A stretch of DNA of 64,000 nt from Gordonia sp. SL306 (GTDB lineage Bacteria; Actinomycetota; Actinomycetes; Mycobacteriales; Mycobacteriaceae). Location of the stretch: positions 4,960,001-5,024,000 of the forward strand of contig NZ_CP113063.1 of assembly GCF_026625785.1 (NCBI RefSeq), in the 5' to 3' direction. Positions within the stretch are counted from its first letter, which is position 1. Each line of letters starts with the position of its first letter. Below, piece after piece: positions 25,892 through 34,625 of the stretch. Below the pieces are notes generated by a model that saw only the letters and a list, made by a program, of their open reading frames with translations, did not search any database and was not told the origin of the DNA. The translations under genes were made by a program, and so were the position numbers.

Positions 25892-26674
25892 ATGACCGTG
25901 ATTCTGGTGCGACACGGACGTTCCACGGCCAACACCTCGGGGGTGCTCGCTGGGAGGACGCCCGGGGTCTGCCTCGACGACAAGGGGCGTGAACAGGCCG
26001 CCGCCCTGATCGACCGGCTCGGTGTGTGCATGGATGAGATAGCCGCGGTGGCGAGATCCCCGTTGGATCGCTGTGCGCAGACCGTGGCGCCGCTGATGTC
26101 GGTGCTTGCCGCCGACACCGATCGTGACGTCCCCGAACTGGTGGTGGATGCCCTCGCGGAGGTCGACTACGGGGAGTGGACGAACAGGCCGATCAAGGAG
26201 TTGCTCTCGGAGCCGCTCTGGAAGACGGTGCAGCAGCATCCGTCGGCCGCGGTGTTTCCGGGTGGCGAGGGCCTCGCAGCTGTCCAGGCGCGGGCCGTCG
26301 CCGCGATCCGCGACCTCGACCGGGTGCACGGGGGCGAGGACGGCAGCGGCGTCTGGGTTGCCTGCTCGCACGGCGACGTGATCAAGGCGGTGATCGCCGA
26401 CGCGATGGGCATGCATCTCGATTCTTTCCAGCGGATCGTCGTCGAACCCGCGTCGATCAGCGTCATCCGATACGGTCCCACCCGCCCTTATGTGCACACG
26501 GTCAACAGCACGGCGGTCCTCTCGGTCCCACCACCACACCGCGAGAAGGCGGCGTCGAGTAACGGATCCGCCGAGGACACCGCAGGTGAGGACGCCGTAG
26601 TCGGAGGTGCTACCGGCGTCGACGGCCGCGATCGTGGCGACAAGGCTGCGGCCACCCCCCTCGCACGCGGATAA
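25892..26674 (+). CDS. histidine phosphatase family protein (MSMEG_4193 type)
   Basis: A 260-residue phosphoglycerate-mutase-like phosphatase. The motif VILVRHGRSTAN holds the phospho-accepting His, ARSPLDRC a phosphate-pocket Arg, LAEVDYGEW the acid/base Glu region and ACSHGDVIKAV the second catalytic His. The C-terminal ~35 residues are low-complexity. It heads a conserved actinobacterial cassette (this gene, DUF3090, SCO1664 family) just upstream of mshC, corresponding to Rv2135c. The substrate is unknown. The ATG at 25892 lies 6 nt after TATGGT with no SD, indicating a leaderless cassette promoter. Confidence 0.88.
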   Translation: MTVILVRHGRSTANTSGVLAGRTPGVCLDDKGREQAAALIDRLGVCMDEIAAVARSPLDRCAQTVAPLMSVLAADTDRDVPELVVDALAEVDYGEWTNRPIKELLSEPLWKTVQQHPSAAVFPGGEGLAAVQARAVAAIRDLDRVHGGEDGSGVWVACSHGDVIKAVIADAMGMHLDSFQRIVVEPASISVIRYGPTRPYVHTVNSTAVLSVPPPHREKAASSNGSAEDTAGEDAVVGGATGVDGRDRGDKAAATPLARG

Positions 26675-26699
26675 TGGACGAACAAGCCAAGGAGGTGTG

Positions 26700-27392
26700 A
26701 TGTCTCGCGCGATACACGTGTTCCGAACCCCGGACCGGTTCGTTGCCGGTACGGTCGGCCAGCCGGGCGACCGAACGTTCTACCTCCAGGCCGTGCACGA
26801 GACGAGAATCGTCAGCGTCATGCTGGAGAAGCAGCAGGTGGCCATCCTGGCCGACCGCATCGGTGCGTTGCTCGACGAGATCCACCGGCGATTCGGGACG
26901 GCCATCCCCCCGGAGAGCGACCACGTCGGCGACCTCAGTCCACTGGCGATGCCGGTGGACGCGGAATTCCGTGTCGGCACGATGGGTCTGGGCTGGGATG
27001 CCGAGTCCGAGGCCGTCGTGGTGGAGCTGCTGGCGATCACCGAGGGCGAGTTCGACGAGAGCGTCGTCCTCGATGACACCGACGAAGGGCCTGACGCCGT
27101 ACGGGTATTCCTCACCACCGAGGCGGCCCGCGAGTTCGCCGCGCGATCGTCACGCGTGATCTCGGCCGGACGGCAGCCCTGCCCGCTCTGCCACGAACCA
27201 CTCGATCCCGACGGTCACCTGTGTGTGCGGACCAACGGGTACAAGCGCGACGCCGAACTCAGCAAATCGCTCGACTTCGTCGATCCAGAGGTGTTTCGGA
27301 ACCTGACGATCCAGGATGAGGGCGGCTACCTGGACGTCGACCCGACCGACCCCGACGAAGACACCGATCCCGGTTCGAACCCGCAGGACTGA
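26700..27392 (+). CDS. DUF3090 family protein (Rv2134c-like), function unknown
   Basis: A 230-residue conserved actinobacterial protein. It starts SRAIHVFRTPDRFVAGTVG and has FYLQAVHETRIVSVMLEKQQVAILADRI. It ends with a treble-clef-like cluster GRQPCPLCHEPLDPDGHLCVRTNGY, where three Cys and a His could bind zinc. The tail is Asp-rich. The ATG at 26700 has a very strong SD (AAGGAGG) a few nt upstream; a longer frame from 26607 overlaps the previous gene and is unlikely. It stands one base before the SCO1664-family GTG, so the two are coupled. Such cassette conservation suggests these proteins act together, but no reaction is known to me. Confidence 0.85.
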   Translation: MSRAIHVFRTPDRFVAGTVGQPGDRTFYLQAVHETRIVSVMLEKQQVAILADRIGALLDEIHRRFGTAIPPESDHVGDLSPLAMPVDAEFRVGTMGLGWDAESEAVVVELLAITEGEFDESVVLDDTDEGPDAVRVFLTTEAAREFAARSSRVISAGRQPCPLCHEPLDPDGHLCVRTNGYKRDAELSKSLDFVDPEVFRNLTIQDEGGYLDVDPTDPDEDTDPGSNPQD

Positions 27393-27393
27393 T

Positions 27394-28302
27394 GTGACCG
27401 TCGGAGAACCGTTCGGGCCCGGGCCCGAGACGTCGGGTGCGCGCGACCGTCGAGACGAGCGGGATGCCGCGGAGGTCGATGCGCTCCGCACCGGCGAGCT
27501 GGTCATCATCGGACGCATCCCGTCGGCGAGCAACGCGACGCTGGTCTGCGACGCCGTGCTCGGGGACACCGAGGTGCGCTGTGTCTACAAGCCGGTCCGG
27601 GGCGAGGTGCCGCTGTGGGATTTTCCCGATGGCACGCTCGCGGGACGCGAGGTGTCGTCGTACCTGGTGTCGGAGGCACTCGGCTGGTCGGTCATCCCGA
27701 CGACCATCCATCGTGACGGGCCCCTCGGGCCGGGGATGGTGCAGCGGTGGGTGGTGACCGCGGAGAACGACGAGCCGCCGTCGAGGGTGGGAACGGCCAC
27801 CGACCTCCCGACTCCGCGGGTCGATCTGGTCGACCTGTGTCCCGCCGACACCGTGCCGACCGGCTACCGGGCGATCCTGCGCGCGCTCGACGGGCTCGGG
27901 GAACCCGTCGTCCTCGTGCACGCCGACGACCCGCGGCTCCAGCGGATGGCCGTGCTCGACATCGTGCTGAACAACGCCGACCGCAAGGGCGGCCATGTCC
28001 TGGAAGGCCTCGACGGCGGGGTGTACGGCGTCGATCACGGGATCTGCCTGCACACCGACGACAAACTGCGGACCGTCTTGTGGGGATGGGCGGGCGAGCC
28101 GATCCCGGCACATCTCCTGGCCGATCTCGCCGGCCTCGTCGACCACCTGACCTCGGCCGACCACCCTCTCACCACAGAGCTGGCCGGGCACATCACCGAT
28201 GACGAGATCCTAGCGATGGCCGTACGTGCCGGCGAGCTCGTCGAGCATGAGACGATGCCGCTCCCACCGGGTCACCGGCCGATTCCGTGGCCGCCTTTCT
28301 GA
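27394..28302 (+). CDS. SCO1664 family protein, kinase-like fold
   Basis: A 302-residue protein of the family often annotated as PI3/PI4-kinase-like. The segment VRCVYKPVRGEVPLWDFPDGTLAGREVSSYLVSEALGW resembles the ATP-binding lobe with its Lys, MAVLDIVLNNADRKGGHVLEG contains an N-x-D-R-x-x-x-H catalytic-loop-like motif, and YGVDHGICLH a D-H-G metal-binding-like motif. These are the features of HipA/PI-kinase-type folds, so phosphotransfer is plausible but unproven. GTG at 27394 follows the DUF3090 stop by one base. It corresponds to Rv2133c, upstream of mshC. Confidence 0.83.
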   Translation: MTVGEPFGPGPETSGARDRRDERDAAEVDALRTGELVIIGRIPSASNATLVCDAVLGDTEVRCVYKPVRGEVPLWDFPDGTLAGREVSSYLVSEALGWSVIPTTIHRDGPLGPGMVQRWVVTAENDEPPSRVGTATDLPTPRVDLVDLCPADTVPTGYRAILRALDGLGEPVVLVHADDPRLQRMAVLDIVLNNADRKGGHVLEGLDGGVYGVDHGICLHTDDKLRTVLWGWAGEPIPAHLLADLAGLVDHLTSADHPLTTELAGHITDDEILAMAVRAGELVEHETMPLPPGHRPIPWPPF

Positions 28303-28378
28303 CCGCTGCCGATGGCTCGCCCGGTCGGGCATCCGATCCCGACGGGGCGCGTTGCGAGCCGGGCCATACAGTGGACCC

Positions 28379-29620
28379 ATGCAGTCTTGGCCTGACCCCG
28401 CCCTTCCGGCCGTGCCGGGCACCGGGCCGGCACTCCGCCTCTATGACACCTCCGACGCACAGGTTCGTCCGGTCAGTCCGGGCGAGACCGCGACCATGTA
28501 CGTCTGCGGGATCACCCCCTACGACGCGACCCATCTGGGGCATGCCGCCACCTACGTGACCTTCGACCTGGTGAACCGCGTGCTGCGTGACCTCGGACAC
28601 GACGTGCACTACGTGCAGAACGTGACCGACGTCGACGATCCGCTCTTCGAGCGGGCCGAACGTGACGGCATCGACTGGCAGGACCTGGGTGCGCGCGAGA
28701 CCCAGCTGTTCCGCGACGACATGACCGCGCTGCGGGTGCTCCCGCCACGCGATTACATCGGCGCCATCGAATCGGTCGGTGAGGTCATCGAGGTGGTCGG
28801 CAAGCTGTTGGCGTCCGGGGCGGCCTATGTCGTCGACGATGCCGAGTATCCCGACGTGTACTTCCGCACGGACGCGACCGAACAGTTCGGCTACGAGTCC
28901 GGGTACGACCGCGCGACGATGGAGAAATTCTTCGCCGAGCGGGGCGGCGACCCCGACCGGGCAGGCAAACGAGACCCGCTCGACGCATTGTTGTGGCGCG
29001 CGACGCGCCCCGGGGAGCCGTCCTGGGACTCGCCGCAGGGGCCGGGACGTCCGGGCTGGCACATCGAGTGCTCGGCGATCGCATTGAACCGCCTCGGCGT
29101 CGAATTCGACATCCAGGGCGGTGGCAACGACCTCATCTTCCCGCATCACGAGTTCTCCGCCGCCCACGGTGAGGCCCTGACCGACTCGCGCCGGTTCGCC
29201 CGGCACTACGTGCACACCGGGATGGTCGGCCTCGACGGCGAGAAGATGTCGAAGAGCCGTGGCAATCTGGTGTTCGTCTCCGGCCTGCGCCGTGAGGGTG
29301 TGGACCCGGCTGCGATCCGGGTCGCCCTGCTCGCAGATCACTATCGAGCCGATCGGATGTGGACGGATGCGGTTCTCGACGAGGCGCGCGAGCGTCTACA
29401 GCGGTGGCGCACCGCGACGTCGGCGCCCACCGGTCCGGATGCGGCACCGGTCATCGCGCGGGTGCGCCAGCACCTCGCCGACGATCTCGACACCCCGAAG
29501 GCACTGGCCGCGATCGACGCGTGGTGTCGCGATGTGGCCCAGGGGATCGGCGGATCCACCGGGGCTCCCGGAGAGATCGAGCAGGCCGTCGACGCATTGC
29601 TCGGCGTCGCCCTGTCCTAG
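28379..29620 (+). CDS. mshC: L-cysteine:1D-myo-inositol 2-amino-2-deoxy-alpha-D-glucopyranoside ligase MshC
   Basis: A 413-residue class I aminoacyl-tRNA-synthetase-like ligase that joins activated cysteine to GlcN-Ins in mycothiol synthesis. YVCGITPYDATHLGHAATYV carries the zinc/cysteine-binding C43 and the HIGH-like HLGH at 52-55. The ITPYDATHLGHA wording separates MshC from CysRS, which usually has TVYD. GWHIECSA provides further zinc ligands, and KMSKS is at 289-293. The anticodon-binding domain of CysRS is reduced, as expected. ATG at 28379 lies 6 nt after TACAGT (leaderless pattern). Mycothiol is the main low-molecular-weight thiol of actinobacteria, supporting the taxonomic placement. 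Confidence 0.96.
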   Translation: MQSWPDPALPAVPGTGPALRLYDTSDAQVRPVSPGETATMYVCGITPYDATHLGHAATYVTFDLVNRVLRDLGHDVHYVQNVTDVDDPLFERAERDGIDWQDLGARETQLFRDDMTALRVLPPRDYIGAIESVGEVIEVVGKLLASGAAYVVDDAEYPDVYFRTDATEQFGYESGYDRATMEKFFAERGGDPDRAGKRDPLDALLWRATRPGEPSWDSPQGPGRPGWHIECSAIALNRLGVEFDIQGGGNDLIFPHHEFSAAHGEALTDSRRFARHYVHTGMVGLDGEKMSKSRGNLVFVSGLRREGVDPAAIRVALLADHYRADRMWTDAVLDEARERLQRWRTATSAPTGPDAAPVIARVRQHLADDLDTPKALAAIDAWCRDVAQGIGGSTGAPGEIEQAVDALLGVALS

Positions 29621-29690
29621 CAACACGCGTCCGGGCAGGACGAGCCGACGTCGTCGCGAAGGTCGGAAACGGGATCGGTACAGTTCTCCC

Positions 29691-29999
29691 GTGGCACGCG
29701 CTCAGCAAATCGATCCCGACACCGCTGCCGGGGTGTGGACGGTGGTGACCCGCACATCGACCTACCTGCTGGACTTCGACGACATGACGTTGCTCAGGGC
29801 GCCGGGGGTGGGCGGCACCGAGAGTGACGAATGGGCCGTCAGCCGGCTGCGTCGTGATTCCGAAGACATCCCGCTCCTGGGCGTGAAGTCCTGCCGGGTC
29901 GGTGAATCCGCCCAGTTCTGGGTTCGGGCTGCCGACGATCCGGACGTGCGCACCTGGCGGATCACGACGCCGGTCGTGTCGATCGAGCGGATCGGCTGA
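29691..29999 (+). CDS. small conserved-looking hypothetical protein
   Basis: A 102-residue soluble protein without signal or membrane segment. After a short N-terminal tail it has VWTVVTRTSTYLLDFDDMTLLRAP, then basic/acidic segments and SAQFWVRAADDPDVRTWRIT, suggesting a compact beta-barrel of about 90 residues. I recognise no family. GTG at 29691 lies exactly 6 nt after TACAGT, the same promoter-to-start spacing and hexamer as mshC, which supports it as a real, separately promoted gene. A longer frame from 29259 merely overlaps mshC. It converges on the PAC2 gene. Confidence 0.65.
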   Translation: MARAQQIDPDTAAGVWTVVTRTSTYLLDFDDMTLLRAPGVGGTESDEWAVSRLRRDSEDIPLLGVKSCRVGESAQFWVRAADDPDVRTWRITTPVVSIERIG

Positions 30000-30017
30000 C
30001 GGCCGACCCGATGTCCC

Positions 30018-30917
30018 TCAGCTCCCGAACGACCCCTGGCCGCGGCCGGTCCCGCCCGGTCCGCGTCGCTTGAGGTAGCGCTCGAACTCGGCGGCCAGGG
30101 CGTCCCCGTCGATCTTGGCCATCACGTCGTCGGCGTCGATCTCGGCGTCGCCGCGCTCTTCGAGCCCGCGAACGTAGTCGGCGATCTCCTCGTCGTCCTC
30201 GGTCATCTCGGTGACCGCGCGCTCCCACTCCTCGGCCTGCTCGGGCAGCGTCGCCAGGGGTACTTCCACGTCAAGGACCTCCTCGACCCGGTTCAGCAGT
30301 GCCACCGTCGCCTTCGGATTCGGGGGAGTGGAGACGTAATGGGGCACCGCGGCCCAGAACGACACCGCAGGCAACCCCGCCTGGACGAACAGATCCTGGA
30401 GCACTCCGGTGATCCCGGTGGGCCCCTCGTAGCGGCTCTCCGCGAGGTTGAACTGTGCAGCGGACTCACTGCTGTAGGCCGTGCCGGTCACCGGAACGGG
30501 ACGCGTGTGTGGTGTGTCGGCGAGTAGCGCGCCGAGCATGACCGTCGTCTCCACATCCAGCTGTCGGGCGAGGTCCACGATCTCCGCACAGAACGCCCGC
30601 CAGCGCATGTTCGGCTCGATGCCGCGAACGAGTACGATGTCACGGTCCGCACCTTGGGGGGTGCAGTAGGAAATGGACGTGGTGGGCCAGTCGATCCGTC
30701 GGGTGACCCCGTCGATCTGCTTGACAGTGGGTCGATTCACCTGGAAGTCGTAATAGTCCTCGGAGTCGATGTCGGCGAGCGGAACGGCATCCCAGGTGAG
30801 CGCCAGATGCTCGATCGCGCTGCTGGCAGCGTCCCCCGCGTCATTCCACCCCTCGAAGGCGGCCAACAGGATGGGCTTGCGCAGCTGGGGAAGGTTCGAC
30901 CTCTGCTCAGCGTTCAC
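30018..30917 (-). CDS. PAC2 family protein (Rv2125-like)
   Basis: A 299-residue protein of the PAC2 superfamily, named after the eukaryotic proteasome assembly chaperone. It has the family features KPILLAAFEGWNDAGDAASSAIEHL, IVLVRGIEPNMRWRAFCAEI, VMLGALLADTPHTRPVPVTG and FWAAVPHYVSTPPNPKATVALL. The C-terminal ~70 residues are acidic then Arg/Gly-rich (KRRGPGGTGRG). The role in actinobacteria is unsettled; the presence of the 20S proteasome further along makes the name tempting, but no direct link is shown. GTG start 30917 is 6 nt from TAGGCT (+ strand 30924-30929). It is divergent from metH with a 51-bp gap. Confidence 0.85.
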   Translation of the reverse strand: MNAEQRSNLPQLRKPILLAAFEGWNDAGDAASSAIEHLALTWDAVPLADIDSEDYYDFQVNRPTVKQIDGVTRRIDWPTTSISYCTPQGADRDIVLVRGIEPNMRWRAFCAEIVDLARQLDVETTVMLGALLADTPHTRPVPVTGTAYSSESAAQFNLAESRYEGPTGITGVLQDLFVQAGLPAVSFWAAVPHYVSTPPNPKATVALLNRVEEVLDVEVPLATLPEQAEEWERAVTEMTEDDEEIADYVRGLEERGDAEIDADDVMAKIDGDALAAEFERYLKRRGPGGTGRGQGSFGS

Positions 30918-30968
30918 TGAACCAGCCTACGACCGAACCCCGAGAGAGGGCGAACTACGCTGACAACC
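30918..30968. promoter_or_regulatory. compact divergent promoter region, PAC2 and metH
   Basis: Only 51 bp separate the two starts. The minus strand has TAGGCT (30924-30929) 6 nt before the PAC2 GTG. The plus strand has TACGCT (30956-30961) 7 nt before the metH ATG. Neither gene has an SD. The space is too small for a cobalamin riboswitch, so metH is not riboswitch-controlled from this position. Confidence 0.6.
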
Positions 30969-33900
30969 ATGTCGACCCGCACCACCGACCCGGCCGCCTA
31001 CGACACGACATTCCTCACCGCGATGTCGCGCCGTGTGCTGATCGGCGATGGGGCCATGGGCACCATGCTGCAAGCTGCCGATCTCACCCTCGACGACTTC
31101 AACGGTCTCGAGGGCTGTAACGAGATCCTCAACGACACCCGCCCCGATGTGCTCGCCGGCATCCACCGCGCCTACTTCGAGGCCGGTGCGGACGCGGTCG
31201 AGACCAACACCTTCGGCTGCAACCTCTCGAATCTCGGTGACTACGACATCGCCGACCGCATCCGCGAGCTGTCCTACAAAGGCACCGGCATCGCGCGTGG
31301 CGTGGCCGACGAGATGGGTCCGTCGGCCGATGGGACCGCGCGCTTCGTGCTCGGCTCGATCGGGCCCGGCACCAAACTGCCCAGCCTCGGCCACACGACC
31401 TTCGCCGTGATCCGCGACGCGTACTACGAGTGCGTCGCCGGGATGCTCGACGGCGGCGCCGACGCGATCCTGGTCGAGACGTCGCAGGATCTGCTGCAGG
31501 TCAAAGCGGCGATCGTGGCGGCACGTCGCGCCATGAACGATCTCGGGCGATCGATCCCCATCATCAGTCACGTCACCGTGGAGACCACCGGCACCATGTT
31601 GTTGGGCTCGGAGATCGGTGCCGCACTGACCGCCATCGAACCGCTCGGCGTCGACATGATCGGGTTGAACTGCGCGACCGGGCCCGCCGAGATGAGCGAA
31701 CACCTCCGGTACCTGTCCAAGCACGCGCGGATTCCGGTGTCGGTCATGCCGAATGCCGGTCTGCCCGTGCTGGGCGCCAACGGCGCCGAATATCCCTTGC
31801 AGCCCGACGAGCTGGCGAACGCCCTGGGTGATTTCGTCTCCGACTTCGGACTGGCATTCGTGGGCGGCTGCTGCGGAACGACACCCGAACACATCCGCCA
31901 GGTCGCCGACCGGGTGGCCGACGTGACCGCGGCGCAGCGGAAACCCGAGCACATCGCCGAGACGTCGTCGCTCTACAGCGCGGTCCCGTTCGATCAGGAT
32001 GCGAGCTTCCTGGTGATCGGTGAGCGGACGAACACCAACGGCTCCAAGGCTTTCCGTGAGGCGATGATCGCCGAGGACTATCAGAAGTGCCTCGACATCG
32101 CCAAGGATCAGACCCGCGACGGCGCGCACATGCTCGACCTCAACGTCGACTATGTGGGCCGCGACGGTGCGGTCGACATGACGGAGCTGGCCAGTCGGTT
32201 CGCGACGTCGTCGACGCTGCCGATCATGCTCGACTCCACCGAACCCCCGGTCATCAAGGCCGGTCTGGAAGCGCTGGGCGGCCGCTGTGCGGTCAACTCG
32301 GTCAACTACGAGGACGGCGACGGGCCCGAGTCGCGGTTCACCCGCATCATGGAGCTGGTGGTGGAGCACGGCGCCGCCGTGGTCGCGCTGACCATCGACG
32401 AAGAGGGACAGGCGCGGACCGCGGACTGGAAGATCCGGATCGCCGAGCGGCTGATCACCGACATCACCGAGAACTGGGGTCTGTCCGAGGAAGACATCAT
32501 CATCGATGCCCTCACGTTCCCGATCTCCACCGGGCAGGAAGAGGTCCGACGCGACGGCATCGAGACCATCGAGGCCATCCGCCGCCTCCACGAGGCGCAC
32601 CCGGACGTGCACTTCACACTGGGTATCTCCAACATCTCGTTCGGCCTGAACCCGGCCGCCCGGCAGGTGCTGAACTCGGTGTTCCTGCACGAATGTGTGC
32701 AGGCCGGGCTCGACACCGCGATCGTGCACGCGTCGAAGATCCTGCCGATCGCCCGGATCCCCGAAGAACACCGCAAGGTCGCGCTCGATCTCGTCTATGA
32801 CCGGCGTCGTGAGGGCTACGACCCGCTGCAGAAGCTCATGGAGTTGTTCGAAGGGGTGTCGGCGGCGTCCGCACGCGAATCCCGCGCGGCCGAACTGGCG
32901 AAACTGCCGCTGTTCGATCGTCTGGAACGCCGCATCGTCGACGGTGAGCGCAACGGCCTCGAGGACGACCTCGACGAGGCGATGACCGAGAAGCCGCCGC
33001 TGGAGATCATCAACGAGACACTGCTCTCGGGCATGAAGACCGTCGGAGAACTGTTCGGGTCGGGGCAGATGCAGCTCCCGTTCGTGCTGCAGTCCGCCGA
33101 GGTGATGAAAACCGCTGTCGCGCATCTGGAACCGCACATGGAAGCGACCGGCGAGGACGGCAAGGGCCGCATCGTGCTCGCCACCGTCAAGGGAGATGTC
33201 CACGACATCGGCAAGAATCTCGTCGACATCATCCTGTCCAACAACGGGTATGAGGTGGTGAACCTCGGTATCAAGCAACCGATCAACACCATTCTGGAGG
33301 CTGCCGAGGACAAGCGGGCCGACGTCATCGGCATGTCCGGGCTGCTCGTCAAATCGACAGTGGTGATGAAGGAGAACCTCGAGGAGATCAACTCTCGCGG
33401 GGTCGCCACGAGCTTCCCGGTCCTGCTCGGTGGGGCCGCGCTCACCCGTACCTACGTCGAGAACGATCTGTCCGAGACATACGACGGCGATGTCCACTAT
33501 GCGCGCGACGCCTTCGAAGGTCTGCGGCTCATGGACGAGATCATGGCGACCAAACGCGGTGAAGGTCCGGATCCGAACAGCCCGGAGGCGATCGCCGCCA
33601 GGCAGAAGGTGGAGGAGCGCAAGGCCCGGCACGAACGTTCGCGGCGGATCGCCGAGAAGCGCAAGGCCGCGGAGACCCCGGTCGAGGTTCCGGCCCGATC
33701 GGATGTGGCCGCCGACAACGCGATCCCGACACCTCCGTTCTGGGGCACCCGGATCGTCAAGGGCGTGCCGGTGGCGGACTATCTCCAGCTGCTCGACGAG
33801 CGCGCGTTGTTCCTCGGACAGTGGGGACTTCGCGGCGCACGTGGGGGAGAGGGGCCGTCGTACGAGGAGCTCGTCGAGACCGAGGGTCGCCCACGGCTGC

Positions 33901-34553
33901 GCTACTGGATCGACCGACTCGCAACCGAGGGCATCCTCCAGCATGCCGCCGTCGTCTACGGCTATTTCCCGGCGGTGAGCGAGGGCGACACGGTCCACGT
34001 GCTGGCCGAGTCGCGACCGGACGCCGAGGTGCGCCACAGTTTCGAGTTCCCGCGGCAGCAGCGTTCCAGGTTCCTCTGCGTCGCAGATTTCATCTCGTCG
34101 CGCGAGCAGGCGAAGGCCGCAGGCCAGGTCGATGTGCTCCCGTTCCAGCTCGTCACCATGGGCCAGCCGATCGCGGACTTCGCGAACAAGCTGTTCGCCG
34201 AGGACGCCTACCGCGACTACCTCGAGGTGCACGGCATCGGTGTGCAGCTGACCGAGGCGTTGGCGGAGTTCTGGCATCAGCGGGTGCGCAGTGAGTTGAC
34301 CGTGGCGGGAACGTCGTTGGCGGGGGAGGATCCGGAGAACGCACAGGGCTTCTTCGACCTCGAGTACCGGGGCGCCCGCTTCTCGTTCGGCTACGGTGCC
34401 TGCCCCGACCTCGACGATCGCGCGAAGATGATGGAGCTGCTCGAGCCCGAACGGATCGGTGTGGTGCTGTCGGAGGAACTGCAGTTGCATCCCGAGCAGT
34501 CGACGGATGCGTTCGTGCTGCATCACCCGGAGGCCAAGTACTTCAACACCTGA
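30969..34553 (+). CDS. metH: cobalamin-dependent methionine synthase
   Basis: A 1194-residue modular enzyme that methylates homocysteine using methyltetrahydrofolate via methylcobalamin. The N-terminal homocysteine domain has zinc ligands C235, C301 and C302 (GLNCATGP, GGCCGTTPEHI). The pterin-binding barrel follows (VIGERTNTNGSKAF, LDLNVDYVGRDG). The B12 cap and Rossmann modules carry D743, H745 and G748 in GDVHDIGKNLV. The C-terminal activation domain has HSFEFPRQQ and GYGACPD for S-adenosylmethionine-dependent reactivation. Length and order are normal. A start at ATG 30969 fits a leaderless transcript. The stop codon lies in a 17-bp tandem duplication. Confidence 0.97.
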   Translation: MSTRTTDPAAYDTTFLTAMSRRVLIGDGAMGTMLQAADLTLDDFNGLEGCNEILNDTRPDVLAGIHRAYFEAGADAVETNTFGCNLSNLGDYDIADRIRELSYKGTGIARGVADEMGPSADGTARFVLGSIGPGTKLPSLGHTTFAVIRDAYYECVAGMLDGGADAILVETSQDLLQVKAAIVAARRAMNDLGRSIPIISHVTVETTGTMLLGSEIGAALTAIEPLGVDMIGLNCATGPAEMSEHLRYLSKHARIPVSVMPNAGLPVLGANGAEYPLQPDELANALGDFVSDFGLAFVGGCCGTTPEHIRQVADRVADVTAAQRKPEHIAETSSLYSAVPFDQDASFLVIGERTNTNGSKAFREAMIAEDYQKCLDIAKDQTRDGAHMLDLNVDYVGRDGAVDMTELASRFATSSTLPIMLDSTEPPVIKAGLEALGGRCAVNSVNYEDGDGPESRFTRIMELVVEHGAAVVALTIDEEGQARTADWKIRIAERLITDITENWGLSEEDIIIDALTFPISTGQEEVRRDGIETIEAIRRLHEAHPDVHFTLGISNISFGLNPAARQVLNSVFLHECVQAGLDTAIVHASKILPIARIPEEHRKVALDLVYDRRREGYDPLQKLMELFEGVSAASARESRAAELAKLPLFDRLERRIVDGERNGLEDDLDEAMTEKPPLEIINETLLSGMKTVGELFGSGQMQLPFVLQSAEVMKTAVAHLEPHMEATGEDGKGRIVLATVKGDVHDIGKNLVDIILSNNGYEVVNLGIKQPINTILEAAEDKRADVIGMSGLLVKSTVVMKENLEEINSRGVATSFPVLLGGAALTRTYVENDLSETYDGDVHYARDAFEGLRLMDEIMATKRGEGPDPNSPEAIAARQKVEERKARHERSRRIAEKRKAAETPVEVPARSDVAADNAIPTPPFWGTRIVKGVPVADYLQLLDERALFLGQWGLRGARGGEGPSYEELVETEGRPRLRYWIDRLATEGILQHAAVVYGYFPAVSEGDTVHVLAESRPDAEVRHSFEFPRQQRSRFLCVADFISSREQAKAAGQVDVLPFQLVTMGQPIADFANKLFAEDAYRDYLEVHGIGVQLTEALAEFWHQRVRSELTVAGTSLAGEDPENAQGFFDLEYRGARFSFGYGACPDLDDRAKMMELLEPERIGVVLSEELQLHPEQSTDAFVLHHPEAKYFNT

Positions 34554-34572
34554 CCTACTTCAACACCTGACC
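34539..34572. repeat. 17-bp tandem duplication spanning the metH stop
   Basis: TACTTCAACACCTGACC occurs at 34539-34555 and 34556-34572. The first copy carries the native stop TGA; the second repeats it just downstream. It looks like a recent slippage or unequal-crossover event that leaves the protein unchanged. Confidence 0.9.
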
Positions 34573-34588
34573 TGAGTCGCGTGCGAGA

Positions 34589-34625
34589 CAGTTGTGTGTA
34601 TACAATCGTTGTATGCGTACAACTG
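34589..34625. promoter_or_regulatory. extended palindromic operator over the MarR start
   Basis: A 37-bp dyad runs from CAGTTGT (34589) to ACAACTG (34625), with inner arms GTATACAA/TTGTATGC around TCG. It contains the -10-like TACAAT (34601-34606) and the ATG (34613). A dimer bound here would cover both promoter and initiation site, which indicates MarR autoregulation and control of the downstream efflux gene. Confidence 0.7.

Noticed and set aside
30918..30968. Cobalamin riboswitch upstream of metH
   Set aside because: Only 51 bp separate metH from PAC2, far less than a B12 riboswitch needs, and no B12-box sequence is visible.
30927..34526. 1199-codon open frame antisense to metH
   Set aside because: It is the opposite-strand shadow of metH caused by high third-position GC. 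The sense frame has all MetH motifs; the antisense product has low-complexity His/Arg/Val-rich composition and no recognisable domain.
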